This document shows positions 10,740 through 23,900 of a stretch of DNA of 64,000 nt, piece after piece. The first letter of the stretch is position 1; each line of letters starts with the position of its first letter. The notes under the pieces were generated by a model. It worked only from the letters and a program-made list of their open reading frames with translations, was not told the origin of the DNA and made no database searches. A program made the position numbers and the translations under genes. The DNA is from Pachyseris speciosa (taxonomy: Eukaryota > Cnidaria > Anthozoa > Scleractinia > Pachyseridae), in assembly GCA_016490735.1 (NCBI GenBank), contig JAEMWC010000023.1, positions 517,501 to 581,500 on the forward strand, in the 5' to 3' direction.

Positions 10740-11162
10740 TCACAATCTAAAACGAAGCCACTCATCCAGTAGGAGTAGGCCTTCTGGTCCTTATAGACCC
10801 CAATATAGTCCACATCCACAGCTTTTACTCGTAAAATATAACTGAACAGTTTACCATCATCGATTTCAGGCCATTCATGAATACTGTCTTGCCACGCTTC
10901 AGCAGATAAGGAGTTTGGATCTGTAACAATTCCGTGGCGCGAAAGTCTTGAATTGTACTCGAGTTTTAGGTTTAAATAAATCTCTTGATAAGAAAACCTC
11001 TCTGGGACATTGAGCTCGTATGCACCGAATGCCCGAGCAACAGATCGGCTTTTTTGCCAGTCAGTCAGTCAGACCGCGAAGAGCCAGAAAATCCTTCAAC
11101 GAACTTACAGTTAAGCTTAGGAAGTCCGCGTACTCAAGGACTTCCTCGCCTTGCCTGGGCAT
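10740..11162 (-). pseudogene. N-terminal stub of ISL2EU ORF2 (SAP-like, partner of YqaJ nuclease)
   Basis: Starts with an ATG inside the right TIR (11162, MPRQGEEVLEYADFLSL) and runs into a SAP-like segment SSLKDFLALRGLT. A frame change near 11075 is followed by ARAFGAYELNVPERFSYQ and a conserved-looking stretch ending YKDQKAYSYWMSGFV near 10755. The downstream SWIM and YqaJ domains are absent. The same N-terminal peptide is encoded in the left TIR, where it quickly meets a stop. Confidence 0.55.
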
Positions 11163-11388
11163 CAGAAACTATTTGAGGCCCACCTTCTCGTTCAGCCGAC
11201 AAGTAAAGACTGTTAACTTGTTATTTTCGTTGCGTCTGTTCTCAAAGCAAGCTTTTAAAGGCAAAGGTAGGACAGCCGTCGTGTTGATCGCATCGTCCGT
11301 CATATTTTTTAATGCTTGGCCGCGCGCTCGCCCCAATGTTTTTGCACCCCCTACAAGATGGGGAAAAAAACCTTGAAGAGGTCTATTT
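11098..11388 (-). repeat. Right TIR of ISL2EU-like element
   Basis: Inverted copy of 8715-9005. Its outer end lies only 115 bp from the first visible exon of the ADAP-like gene. Confidence 0.85.
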
Positions 11389-11503
11389 TAACGAGATTTT
11401 CTTTCAAACGGCTAACATCGTTCAAATGATTTGGCCGTTGTAAAGTAAACAATAACTGAGTAATCTGGAAAAAAAAAGAAAAAGCTTACGCTCTCTTCAA
11501 TAG

Positions 11504-11908
11504 GTACTGTCCCAATTGAATTCAAAATCAAGGACGTCACCTTTGAACAAGGTAGAAGCGGAGATCCCGAGAATGTGATGAAGGAAATGGTCAGACGCTT
11601 TCTTGACAATAAGGGACATAGCATTCCGCTTAAAGAATGGGCTAAGACTCTAGATTTCTATATCAGCGGAATGCTTGACCTAAAGGAGAGACAAGTAAGT
11701 GAGGGTAGTCTCAGAATATCCGTTGAGTGCAGGACGCTGGCAATTCTTGAACGTCTTTGGGAGGACTACAGCTGTGGTCACTTGAATGAAGTAGCTGAGA
11801 AACGCCTTTTAACAGATGATATCAGGCACAAATTTCATGTCGAGTCAGTGAAGTTGGAGACAATTATTTTGGAAGAGAATTACTTGGCTTGCAAGGTGTT
11901 CCTAACAG
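11504..11908 (+). CDS. Exon: first TRADD-N-like domain
   Basis: Acceptor TTCAATAG, donor CAG|GTATTT, phase 1 at both ends. It encodes about 135 residues: a lead GTVPIEFKIKDVTFEQGRSG, a helix-rich middle, then the conserved core ISVECRTLAILERLWEDY, GHLNEVAEKRLLTDDI and ILEENYLACKVFL. The alternation of a beta strand, helices and a final Cys-containing helix resembles the N-terminal domain of TRADD; this is similarity by eye. An ATG at 11575 is internal, not the start, because the frame is open to the acceptor. Confidence 0.75.
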
Positions 11909-14900
11909 GTATTTAAGGTGTACTGAGTTACATACACGTGTGTATGTTTTTTAGCAATTCTTAGGGCATGAAGAACATTCCATTTACTGTTTTCCTGTTA
12001 TCAAAAAACAAAGAAATAACATTATGAACTTGATTTTTCATCGTCGAGTGTGGCCGTATTTGATTCGAAGACTGGAAGAGACAATGATCTTCAGTAAACT
12101 GAGACGCCCAGAGTTAATTTCCACCCTCTGACAGCCCGTTTGCCTTCATTCATTTGCTTGAAAACGTAAGTGTAAAGTTAACAGTGAACAAGCTAATGTG
12201 ACTTAGTGAGGAGCTGACTGAGAAGCTTAGAGGTTAGTGCCACGTTTGACCTGCCATTGAAATCGTGAAAGCTAAGTGTATACTGACTAGGTGTAGAGAG
12301 CTAAGCATCCTTTCTTGCCTTTGAAATTCTGAATGATTTTGATAACTCGTTATTACTCACCCCCATCCCCCCCCCCCCCCCCCCCACCTCTTCCTTCTTA
12401 GCTTAGGCCTCATCCCATTGTGTAAAGTTTATGCCTGAGGACAACGTGACGTCCTAAAAACATAAATCGTGCATGATACTTCCTTTTCTTTTCGTTACAA
12501 ATGTCTTAGAAAGCAACCAAGATACAAGAGCTAATGAAGTGGAAATGGTTAAAGGTCAAAGTGAAGTTGCTGGCGAAGAGGCTCAACTAACTGAAGGGCC
12601 TGATCCAACGACTCTTTACCTCGAAGTCAATTGTAAGTTACTTTAGGCTGACATCTCAATGAAATATGCATGCAGATTTCTGGTGATAAGGATGTTGCTG
12701 AGGTGACCTTATTGGAATTAAACTGGGCTAATTAATAAAAAATACAGCTTTATGAATCTTCCGCAGGTTAAGACCATATGAGTCATTGCCTCACAAAGCA
12801 CACTTCGGCGTAATGGTAGTGGATTGCTAATAAAGTTCTATCCTGCCGCAAATTCGTCTTTCAGTCGTTCTAAAACTTAGTCATAATTTGAAAAGACAAA
12901 GAAAGCTTTTCTCTCGTTGACTAAAATCGACAAATATTCAGTTTTTGGTCACACCCCCACCCCCAACGACTTGAGTTTTAGTGCGTGTGAGCGGAAATCG
13001 CTCATTATAGTCAACACCTTTTTAGTTTTCCTTATTTTTATCTTGTGTTTTTTATCGGACCTCTCCTCTAGACGGAGGCAGTTTACCGAACAAGACGTTG
13101 TCTAAAGAATTAGTGGAGAAAGAGTCAGCCGGCACTTCTATGAAGGAATTTCCTGAGTACCTGAGGGACGTTAGACTCATACATGAACCGAAACCACAAG
13201 AGGTAAATGGGCAAACTGTATGGATGGTTGTGGAGTGTCACAATCTAGAAATGCTTGAACGTCTGTGGCATGACTTCTGCTCAGGTCACCTCAATGCAGT
13301 TGCCGAGAAAATGCTTCTGACAGACGACATCAAGGAAAGATTTCATGTAGAGAGCATAAGTTGCCAAACGACTGTTTTGGAAGAAGATTACTTGGCGTGC
13401 AAAGAATTCCTGTCGGCAGAAACAAGTAAGTTTACAAGTTGTCACAGTTAACAATTACACTAACCCCCAGCATCGTTAGCCACCTTGGGTCACAAGATCT
13501 TACCGAAACTTTAAAAAAGAAGCCAACATTTGGCAGAATACAGTCAAAACCAATAATGTAAAAGAACACGAACATGGAGTTGTGAAGTTAATTGTTGTTT
13601 GTTTAGAAACTAGAATATTCCTGTTTCTGCATAACCTGCTTGTCAAAATTTGATGGCCGTGGAAACATCAGCTTCAATGAAGAATGATTTTATGTACCAC
13701 ATCAAGTTGTTTCCAGATAAATTTCCTGGAAAGGCACAAGGCTTGGCGGTGTTCTCTTTCGTATCTCCGAATACGTTATAAACGGCCATTAAAAGTAGCG
13801 TTATAAAGTCCATTATAAAGTTTATCGTTTGATGAAATCATCCTTCTAGAGAATTTGGTTTTACGTTTCTTTCAAATTAGAAAGTAACGGCAGTTCGTCC
13901 GAATATTGGGTGCAGAGTGAAAATGAAACCATAACCCAGGCTGCCAAAGAAACTCAGGTCCTTTCTGTCGAAGAGAGTAGGAGCCAGACCGTTGAAGAAC
14001 CACAGCTGCATTTAGTTGAGAAACAAAGTACCCAGGGTGTTGAAGAAACTGAAATCAAGTCTGCTGAAGAGAAAAAGACCAATGCTGCTGAAGACACGAA
14101 GATTTGGTCTTCCCTTCCCCCGGTCAAACTCAATGCAGTGCCCAACAAGACGGAAAAGAACAGAGCTGCGATACTGGAGCTCATGAAAACACCTGCAAAT
14201 AATACATGTGCGGACTGCACAGCGCCAAGTAAGAGTTCTGAAGTAGTGTGATTGTGATAGCCCAAATGCAGAGGCAATGTTTCGTGTCGGTATTGTATGT
14301 TTTCAATTGATTTTCTTTGCGACTTCCTGTAATGAGGTTTGCTTGTGTCGGTAGATCCCAAATGGGCCTCGGCGTCGATGGGGCTTTTTATTTGCAAAAC
14401 GTGCAGTGGAATTCATCGAAATCTAGGCGCTCCGGTGTCTGTAGTCAAGTCTTTGAGACTTGATACGTGGACAGACGAAAAACTGAAGGTAAACTTGCTA
14501 AGCACAAGCTTTCAGTAAAGCCGCTTTACGTATATGCTTGAGTTGTCATGAATGAATTCAATGTTATCCTTGAGAATGCTTAGCTTATTTTACTTATCAG
14601 TAAACGTTTAAATAGTCGGATTTCGAGCTATGTGAGTCAAAGAGGAGACGAAACACGTTTCCAAACAGCTTTTGTTGTTCAATTGTCATAAAAGACTCAC
14701 TCAATAAATTACTAACATTTATTTAGCAATTGATGAGCGCATGAGCAAATCACTCATTTTAAGTTGGCGAATTAATGTAAGCTTAGTCTTGCAGGCTTGA
14801 TTTTTATAGTGCTAGCTTAATATTTTATGTGTTACCGGCTAGTGTATAGTTAAATAATTAGTTTTATTCGTTTCTTGAAATTCACTTCCTTGTCCCGAGG

Positions 14901-17900
14901 AATTTATCTGGAAGAGTTCATTATTAACATATCAAGGGAGCAGTTAAAAAATTGTATTACTTGTCAGTTGATTCATTTTGATTAGGCTTACTTTTACTAC
15001 TAAGTGTTTTCAGTTTGAAAAACGGTATGAAATGAAAACAACTTTATGTATATAATAACAGTTTTCCTCATGTATATTTGCCAATTGTCAGGGGAAAACA
15101 GATTATCCTAACCAAAAGGGAAAACAAGTTTAATCCACGCAGATATTGCTGACATGTGAAGAATTAGAGAAGTTATTTTTAGCTTATTAATTAAGTATTT
15201 GCCTAAGTAATCAATGTGATTTCATCAGCACTTTTCAGTATCTGCTAGTTAAATATTATTTTAAATCATTTTCCCTAAGAAATTAAAGTTATCCTCTCTC
15301 TGTTAGAGAAGTAAGGGCTATTTTTTTATGCATATCATTATTGCTGATGCTGTTAATGTTTTTATTCCATGACAATTATCATGACCCAAAGTGTGAAATA
15401 TGGCAAAAAATCTACACACATAAATGGCAGGTGCATGTAGCTAGCTGTCAAGTCGTAACTTAATAAGTGTGGATCCAACTGACATGGGCAATCACTGTCC
15501 TTTATGTTCTCTTTATTTTTTTAAATAATGGATCAGTTTCCTCGTGTTGCTTATTTTTGCCCATTCGATTTGAAGTGTCGACATGCTGAAGTCCCTTAGC
15601 TGGGGCACAGGGATGTACAGAACAGAGGTGGCAAGTGATGTTTCAAAAACCAAAAGCATCTAGTACAATTTTAAGCCAATTTCATCAATATCACAGTCTT
15701 AAGTTTTGGCAGAAGTCATTTATATGTGTCGATTTCTTTTAATTATAAGCTTAAAAAGCCAGCAAACACGGAACTGATAAAACAATATATTGATGGTCTG
15801 GAATTTGCCATTTTCCAACTCTGACAGTAGAAAATGGTGGAATTTGAAGAAGGGTGGGATTCAATGTTGTTAAGTAGGGGTAGATTCGGATCTTATACAT
15901 GTACATTGTAGGTTTACATTTCTTAATGCTGTACTGTACAATATGTTACCCGGCAAATAGACTGCGAGCAGTCCCTCTGTCTTTCCTTCGTCGATCTTGT
16001 AAGCAAACGCGGAGCCCGAGCGAGCGGAAAGATAGAGGGACTGCAGCCTTTTCTCTTTGAGACGCGTTTGAATTTCCCGTTGCACAGGCAACGGAAAATT
16101 CCGATTGGCTAATCAGACAATGCACGCTGTCACAAGAATTTGATTAGCAAGAGTCGTTGGCAACCTGGCCCCAGTTGTTCGAAAGCCGATTAACTTAATC
16201 CAGAATTAGCGTAAACTTTCGTTGCAGTTTTTAACTTTTGGATGAAAGTTTCTTTTGCTGCTTTTTGGTTTTCAGGATTGACTTCTTCTAATCTAAAAAC
16301 TTCGCAGAATATCAACGTTGAACATCGCTTATGGAAAGACAAATAAACTCCTTGGTTAATTTTTAACCTTGGATTAGGGTTAATCAGCTTTCGAACAACC
16401 GGGCCCACCTGTTGACAAACAAAACGAAACAGAGCAAACAGCAATGGCGTACATGGAAAAAAAATTATTTCATGTTCTGTGAACATTGTCGTCCAAGCGA
16501 AATTTAAAAAACAGAAACTACAAAGCTTTAGCTTCTCATGGAGACCAAAATTATTGTAAGAATACAAATAGAACGCGAGTTGTAATTTTTTTCGGCGACA
16601 CAAGTATTGTGTTGACAGGAAAAGGGACAACATGATAACGCAATTTCATTCAATCACGGAAAACCGATATTCAGCTTCTTGAATGGATTTCGTAGTGCCA
16701 ATAACAAAATTTAAAAACTACACGTTTTTGGCTTTCCATAGAGACCAAAATGATTGCTTTACGACGAAGTAAGTAGTATTTTTTCAAAAACTGAGCGTCA
16801 GTGTTTGTTTCTTCTATGGGACGGCGGTCACTGAAAGCGCTGTTTTACTCGTACAAGGAAAAAAATTTTCCATGTTCTGTGAACATTTTCGTCCAAGCGG
16901 AATAAAAAAACAGAAACTAAAAGGCTTTAGCTTTCCATAGACACCAAAATTATTGCAAGAATACAAATAGAACGCGAGTTATATTTTTTTCGGCGATACA
17001 AACATTTCGTTAAGTGCGTTGACAGGAAAAGGGACAACATGATAACGCAATTTCATTCATCCATGGAAACCGATTTCAACTTCTTGAACAGATTTCTTGA
17101 GAGCCAATAACTAAATCTAAAACCTACACTTTTCTAGCTTTCTATAGAGACCAAAGTTATTGCTTTACGACGAAACTAACGAGAGTTAGAATTTTTCGAA
17201 AACCGAGTGTAAGTGTTTGTTTATGCTGTGGGACGGCAGTCACTCAAAGTGCTGTTTTACTCGTACACGGAAAATTTTTTTCCATGTTTCGTGAATATTT
17301 TCGCCCAAGTGGAATGCAAAAATCAAAACTGCAAAGATATAGCTTTCCATCGAGACAAAAATTATTGTAAGAATACAAATAAAACGCGAGTTAAGTCTCA
17401 AGTATATTTTTTTCTGGCAACACAAATACAGTACATGTATTATCTTTATATTTGTGATGACTGGAAAACGGAAAACATCATAGCGCTGTTTTTATATTCA
17501 TTGCGGAAAAATGAGAATTCAACTTCTTGAAATTATTTCGTGAGTGGCAAATAGAAAATTTAAAAACTAGAGGTTTCTACCTTTCCACAGAGACCAAAAT
17601 CATCCCTCGAAAATCCTCAAAAGCGCGAAAGTTTACTTTTGGCCCATGCAACAAAAAGGGGCGGAGCTTTTCATGGCTGGGTTATCTGAATGCGTCGCCA
17701 AGAGAAAAGGCTGCAGTCCCTCTATCTTTTCGCTCGCTCGACTTGACTTCCGCTCACCCCAATATCCGCTCGCTCGGGCTTCACGTGTGCACAAGATCGA
17801 TGAAGGAAAGAAAGAGGGACTGCACGCAGTCTACCCGGCAAACTACCCTTTCTATGACCTGACAAATTAATTTAAAGTGCACTTAACCGCAAAATATTGT

Positions 17901-20900
17901 TTTTCGCTACAATACTTCTGAAAAGGCTACAACTGTGCCAATTGAGCAGAGTATATTTCTTGCAGTTTATGGAAGAACATGGCAATGATAAAGGCAGGGC
18001 TACATGGGCGAAGAATGTTCCAGTTTTTTATCGACGACCAAAGCCCACAGACCCGCGGTAAGTTTATTATAATTTATTGAGTTAACAACTGCGTTGCAAA
18101 TTGAAGATTGGGGTGCCTGTGACATGCAGAAGTTTTCATTATCAGAAGCCAACTCCTACAGGAAGACCACTTCAACAGCTGATATCTGCGGCCAGCAAAT
18201 CCTGGCAACGGCCCATCGCAAAAGCCCATGCTGAGGGAAACAGACATTTGTGTGGGATGTGGGATACTCTTCTACTCTTGACTTGGGTTTCGACAAAATA
18301 TTGATCCTCGGTTTACTGATCCCCAACTGATCTCCTCTAAACTCCACTGGGAAAAGTAAAGCAACGAAATAAAAAAAAATGACTTGATTCAGCCTCAATT
18401 ATTATAATTATTTTTTTTATTTAATTTTGTTATTGTAATTTTTCTGGTGAATTTTGGAGGGGGTACATCTGTACGGGTCCGCAAATGACCCCGGACCGCA
18501 AATGATCCCCATATTGCACCATGTTGGACCGCAAATGATCCCGAACAAAAGAAAAGGAATGGCATGGATGGTGAAATGGTATGGATAGGGAATTGGCATG
18601 AATTGCGATTATTTTTATCAAAGCCTTAAATCATGGCTCACAACTATCATCTTTTGATTAATTTTAAAAAGGTAAACGTGGTCACACAATCAGAAACAAT
18701 TTGTGCAACTGATGTGAAGCAGTCAATCAGTGTTATCACACCAGGATCCAAACCTATCTCGTTTTTCCTTCCGTCTTTAGAGATCTTTGTGTTTGTTCTT
18801 ATCTTTAGTAACTCCAAGAATGTTCACAAATGATACCAATGAAATAAGAACAAGACAGTTCAGGCATATTTTCCGAAAGCGTGGGAGTCACAGCTCACAC
18901 GACGGTGACAAGTTTCGGATGATCTTTGACCCCTGCTCCGATTTCAACCACATCACCGCGTTTCTCGCCTGCCACAGGCCAATCGGCTGATCCCATGAAT
19001 GTGAAAAAGAAACACTTCTACTATTCTGGGTACAATTTTAAATGAGAGTGCTCAGTGAACAAAAGACTTTTATTTCAAAAGATAACGAAATCAACTGCGG
19101 AATTTTTCAGTTATTTCTTTACGGGTATGTGTGTATTTTAATTCTCCGTTGTATTTGTGATTATTCAATTGAATTATACTAGCCAGGGACCAGCCTCCGC
19201 AGTGGGGTTAAGGAGCGAAAAGAAGGAACGTGGCCAAAAAAAATCGGCGAGCGAAGCGAGCCGAGCGGGGACTGGCGGCTCGCTTCGCTCGCTGATTTTT
19301 TTCACCACGATCCTTCTTTTTCGCTCCTTTAAAATCCCACTGCGGAGCCTGTTTCAAGGCTAATTTATACATGCTCCATTTTCACTGAAATCGGGCACAT
19401 GCACCGAAGCGTTGATCATTTACCCAACAGAAATGAAATCTGATTAAGCATGTTCTCGAACGTCCTGGGATGTACAACACAATAAACAGAAGACATGAAG
19501 TTAAACTCGCAGTCCACGATCACAACAAGTGTCTACTGTGCTATGCAGCCGGCGTCCTGAAATCAACAAACAGACAGAACGTCACGCAAGATCACAGATT
19601 TTCCACTAAAAACAAAAAAAAAAAAAAAAAAGGAACTATGGAATAATTATCATAAAGTGATAAAACGTGTTTTTTGTGTGTCATTTTTATATCAATCCAT
19701 GCCATTCCTTATTTTTTGGTAGGGATCATTTGCGGTCCAATATGGGGATCATTTGCGGTCCGGGATCATTTGCGGTTCATTTTGGGGATCATTTGCGGTC
19801 CGGGATCATTTGCGGTCCTGGGATCATTTGCGGACCCGTACAGGTCAATAAGGGGATCAGTAGAGGATCAATAAAGAGGGGATCAGTGTTTTGTAGCAGG
19901 TACATGCTGCCCAAAAGGATACGGATTTTGAGCCATTTAGGTCCCAAAACTGATATCAAAGACTTTCACCATAATGTTTTGTAATTGTTTTGTTGTTGTT
20001 GTTGTTGCTTTTTTAATAAAAGAAAAAGAGAAAGGGACAACACAAGCAAATTAATGTCTTTCTCTTTATGTAGTGCAATGAAAAAAGAAGAGTGGAAAGT
20101 AACAAATGATTTTGATCTTAATTTTTATCACTAGGTCTTTTGTTGGCATTCAGTCCCATTGGCTTTGTCATTCATAACAAGCCTAGTTAACCATTCCGCA
20201 AAAGCTATTACTGTACATGTACTGAACTCTTGAGGTGTGTTTTTGTAATTAAAATTACATTACACTCTGTGAAAGATTATTGTTCAGGGTAATGAGTATG
20301 GATTGATTCCTATCATAGTGTGCTGAAAGAGCAGTGGATTAGAGCAAAGTATGAAAGAAAGGAGTTCGTTGATGGTGCCGCAGAACCAAGCTATTTAAAT
20401 GGTATGTCAATTAGGAACTGCAGATTTGTAAAAATTATTGGTGTTAAAAAGGTTTCAAAATCAATAGCAATGATTGCAGAGTTAAATTCAGACTCAAAAC
20501 CATTCTCAATAAAATTTGAACAGTGGATCAGAATGCCGAGTGCAATTCAATCTGTTATCCCTGCTTCTTAGAATGTTGCAAGATTAAATTAAAATCTAGC
20601 TGTATGAAAATTGACATTGGGGGTAGATTGCTGAATGATGAAAGGAAATACTTAAGATGTTTGTAGTGTGAGAACATGTACATGACAAATGTTTCTGCTT
20701 TCAGTTGCAACCTTTAAGCATTTAATTTTTTGTAACCACAGGTTCAATGCGCGGCTATTTAAGAAAAAAAGGGAAGGAGGATAGCAGCTGGAATGTGCGA
20801 CTCTTTGTCCTTTCTGCAAATGAAAATTCACTCTCTTACTTTATTAAAGATCAGGTTAGTGACTAATATTCTAATGCTTTTTAGTGTAAATCTACTAGCG

Positions 20901-23900
20901 TTCTATCACAAATGCCATTCTCTGATTCGCTATGCTACTTGCTATCTACTCTTGTGATAGATAGTGGTCGACTAAATGGAGGCTGCTTCTTTGCATTTTT
21001 GGAGTGTCTGTGAAGAGGATTAGATAATTTACTTGTTTAGGTTTGAGTGACTAGTAGATTTATACTAAACCAATAAGTAGATTATTATTTTGCCCTTGAT
21101 TTCTATCCATGATAGCTGATGAGGGCACAGCCCAAATCAGCTATCACATGATAGAAATGTTGAGCTCATAAGTAGATACATTAGTAACCTTCTGAACTTA
21201 TACACCCCAAATAGGTTATTACGGTCCTCATCTAAATTTCTGCTTCAAGTTCCTAAATCTAATCTGAAAACTTATGGAGACCGAGCATTTTCTGTATGTG
21301 CCCCCAAGTTATGGAACTGCCTTCCTAGCTATATTAGGCGTAGCTCCAGTGTCAGCAGTTTTAAATCATCTTTAAAAACTTATCTTTTTAGACGTTATTT
21401 TATTCATTAGGTAGACTCTAGGTAATGTAAGTTTTATAATTCTATTTTCTTCTTTTATTGTGAAGCGCTTTAGAACTTTTGCATAAAGCGCTATACAAAT
21501 AATGTTGGTATTATTATTGTTACTCATAATCTAATTGTTAAATATGTGGTTGTACTTGGTCTTGAACCATAAAATTTGCTTACTGTAGATTTTTTGGTTA
21601 TAAGACGCACTGTATTTTCAAAGACAATCACTATTTCGACCAAAAATTATTCGTAAACTTGGGATGCACCTTATAGGTAAATATTTTCCCGAAACAATTT
21701 TTAAATTAGCATTTTCAGCTATGATTAACCCATTGACTACCAAGCATTTTGCTGAAAAACACCTTTTGAAGATTGTCAAGCCTTTTCTGGCCAGATTCTA
21801 GCCAAAAAGAGCCAAAACTGCCCAAAACTCTGTTTGCTGGTGGAGTTCATCGCACCCTTCTCTTCCTGATGGTTAATCATGAGGAGACGCAAGTGGGCCT
21901 AAACTGGAAGTACTTGATTTTCGAACTAATTAAAATTGCGGTTTACTCCTTAATTAAACTTCTGTCAACAAAGAGAGGTGAACACGGATCAAATAGGATT
22001 AATATGTCAGTATGAAATTTAGTCTTGACGATTGACGTGCGTTCAGTCAGGTTGTCTCGTTTCCGCAGTCATTTGAGAAAACCGAGCCACGTAGAAGTGT
22101 GTCGATTGCTCCGAGGAATATTTCTCGAGGAATATTCCCTACCAGCACGCTTTCCGGAGGATATTGTCCGAGTATTCAAGGAAAAGAGCTTTACAGACGA
22201 TAGATGGAGAACCGTATCAAGGAAAAGCTTCTTCAGAGGATGAAATCGTTGCTTCATCGTTTGGATTAATTGCGGCATTCCTTTCTCCGTGCACGAGATT
22301 GGCAATTATATCAAGAGGAGATCTTTGAGCAGCTAAGATGCTTTTTAAACAGCCTTGTCATTAGCGTACTTTGCGAAGCTCAAGCCGACGTATAAACGAG
22401 CGGCCGCGAATAGTTCGAATCCTGTGATGAAGACTCAAACGAATCGCCGTTTGCAAATGTCAGGCTCATCATCGGTTGTTTCACAAGAAATGGATGAAGA
22501 CATTGGCTGCTTATTACTAACCCTGCCAAGTAGCTGCCCCAAAAAGGTAAGCTTAGAGAAATTGTCAATTTTTTTTCTGCGAAACACTGATCAGCGGCTT
22601 TCCATAGCGAGTGGCGCGAAATAGTTATTGTAGCACGAAAAATAAATCCCAAGGAACAGATTTCGCGACAGAGGAGTAAATACTCACTATCTGAGGACCA
22701 AAATACTACAACAGACCCCGTCAACGAAAGGTAATTCCCGTTCCCTTTACGAAACCCGCACAATGTCACTCATAAATTATGCTCACATTTCCTGAACCAA
22801 GTTATTTTCATGTCTTAGGCCTTATTGAGGGGATAAGAGGGATTCCTAGAACAGGATAAAATTGTAGTTTGCTACTTATCAATGTTTATCAGAACAAGAG
22901 GGGGGGGGGGTAACTCGGATATATTAGGACATTTGACTTTTCAAAATAATTTGTGGTCAAAATCCCACACTAGGGCCTGAAATTTGGTAAAACTGGATCA
23001 AATTTCCCCACCTTAGGCATTAATTATATCTCTTTATAAGTATCACAGTTCTCCACTCCCTCTCCTTTCCTACAGATCAACCGGGATACATGATGATCTT
23101 GAATTTTTGTTGGAGGAGGAGCTGAGCAGTATTCAACTCTTTGCAATGTCACACATGGAAAGAATAAATACTGAGCAGCTTCTTGATTCTTTGGCTTTGT
23201 TGCCTACAAGATTAATTCCCTGCAGGAGGCTAACTGGGAACTGAGAAGTTATGGTCCAGAGTCCTTCAATGGGACCAACTGACGGTGCAAAAGAAGACTG
23301 TACAACATACAGAAATTGGAAAACACAATATCCATGTTAGCTCAGTTTCAGGTATGTAAAATGGTTAAGACTAAACATTAAAAAAATCCTCTGGGGATGT
23401 TTCATAACTGGAAATCAATGGCTTACATGTATTGTTGCTGGTTGGTGTGAATGCAGTCAGCAGCTCATTTATGAGAAATGTCCATTTTTTTTTTCAGGTC
23501 CCACAAAAATAAATATCTTGGGAAATGTAGATGATACTGTGGGGCATGCACTCCCCATTGAGAAGATGGCATTTTTCCTGAGAAATTTATTTTGTATATT
23601 TTTTGATTTTATGCTATTTGAGACTAGATCAACAGATTGGAAAAGATGTAAACAATTTGCATCTTTTCCAATCTGTTGATCTAGTCTCAAATAGCATAAA
23701 ATAAGAAAAATATACAAAATAAAGTGCTCAGGAATCACCACATCCTCGGAGACCCAGGGGCAGAGAGTCGGGTTGGGACGAAGATTCAGGACGAGCGAAA
23801 GTTTACAAGACGGACAGGAGAGCCCCTGGGAACATTTCTTTATCGGACTCGTTCCAGAAGCCATTGAAATACAGTTTCCTGATTGGGCGGAAATTTTCTG

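Larger units (their letters stand above)
8715..11388. mobile_element. ISL2EU-like DNA transposon, decayed, with ~290-bp TIRs
   Basis: The segments 8715-9005 and 11098-11388 are long inverted repeats of each other, beginning AAATAGACCTCTTCAAGG on both outer ends. Between them are a broken THAP-HTH-DDE transposase on + and an N-terminal stub of a nuclease gene on - entering from the right TIR. Convergent transposase and YqaJ-nuclease genes are the organisation I know for ISL2EU transposons. The SWIM and YqaJ part is missing here, so the element is internally deleted. Flanks allow an AT dinucleotide target duplication, but the boundary is ambiguous because the TIR similarity includes it. Confidence 0.75.

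Noticed and set aside
11575..11916. ATG at 11575 as the start of the host gene
   Set aside because: The frame is open upstream to a clear acceptor at 11503 and the preceding residues look coding; the residue count only becomes whole with one base from an upstream exon.
13954..14397. 147-residue minus-strand frame
   Set aside because: Antisense shadow of the ArfGAP-linker exon.
15870..16091. Minus-strand frame of 73 residues
   Set aside because: Lies over the TSD and TIR of the Mutator-like element, with no protein features.
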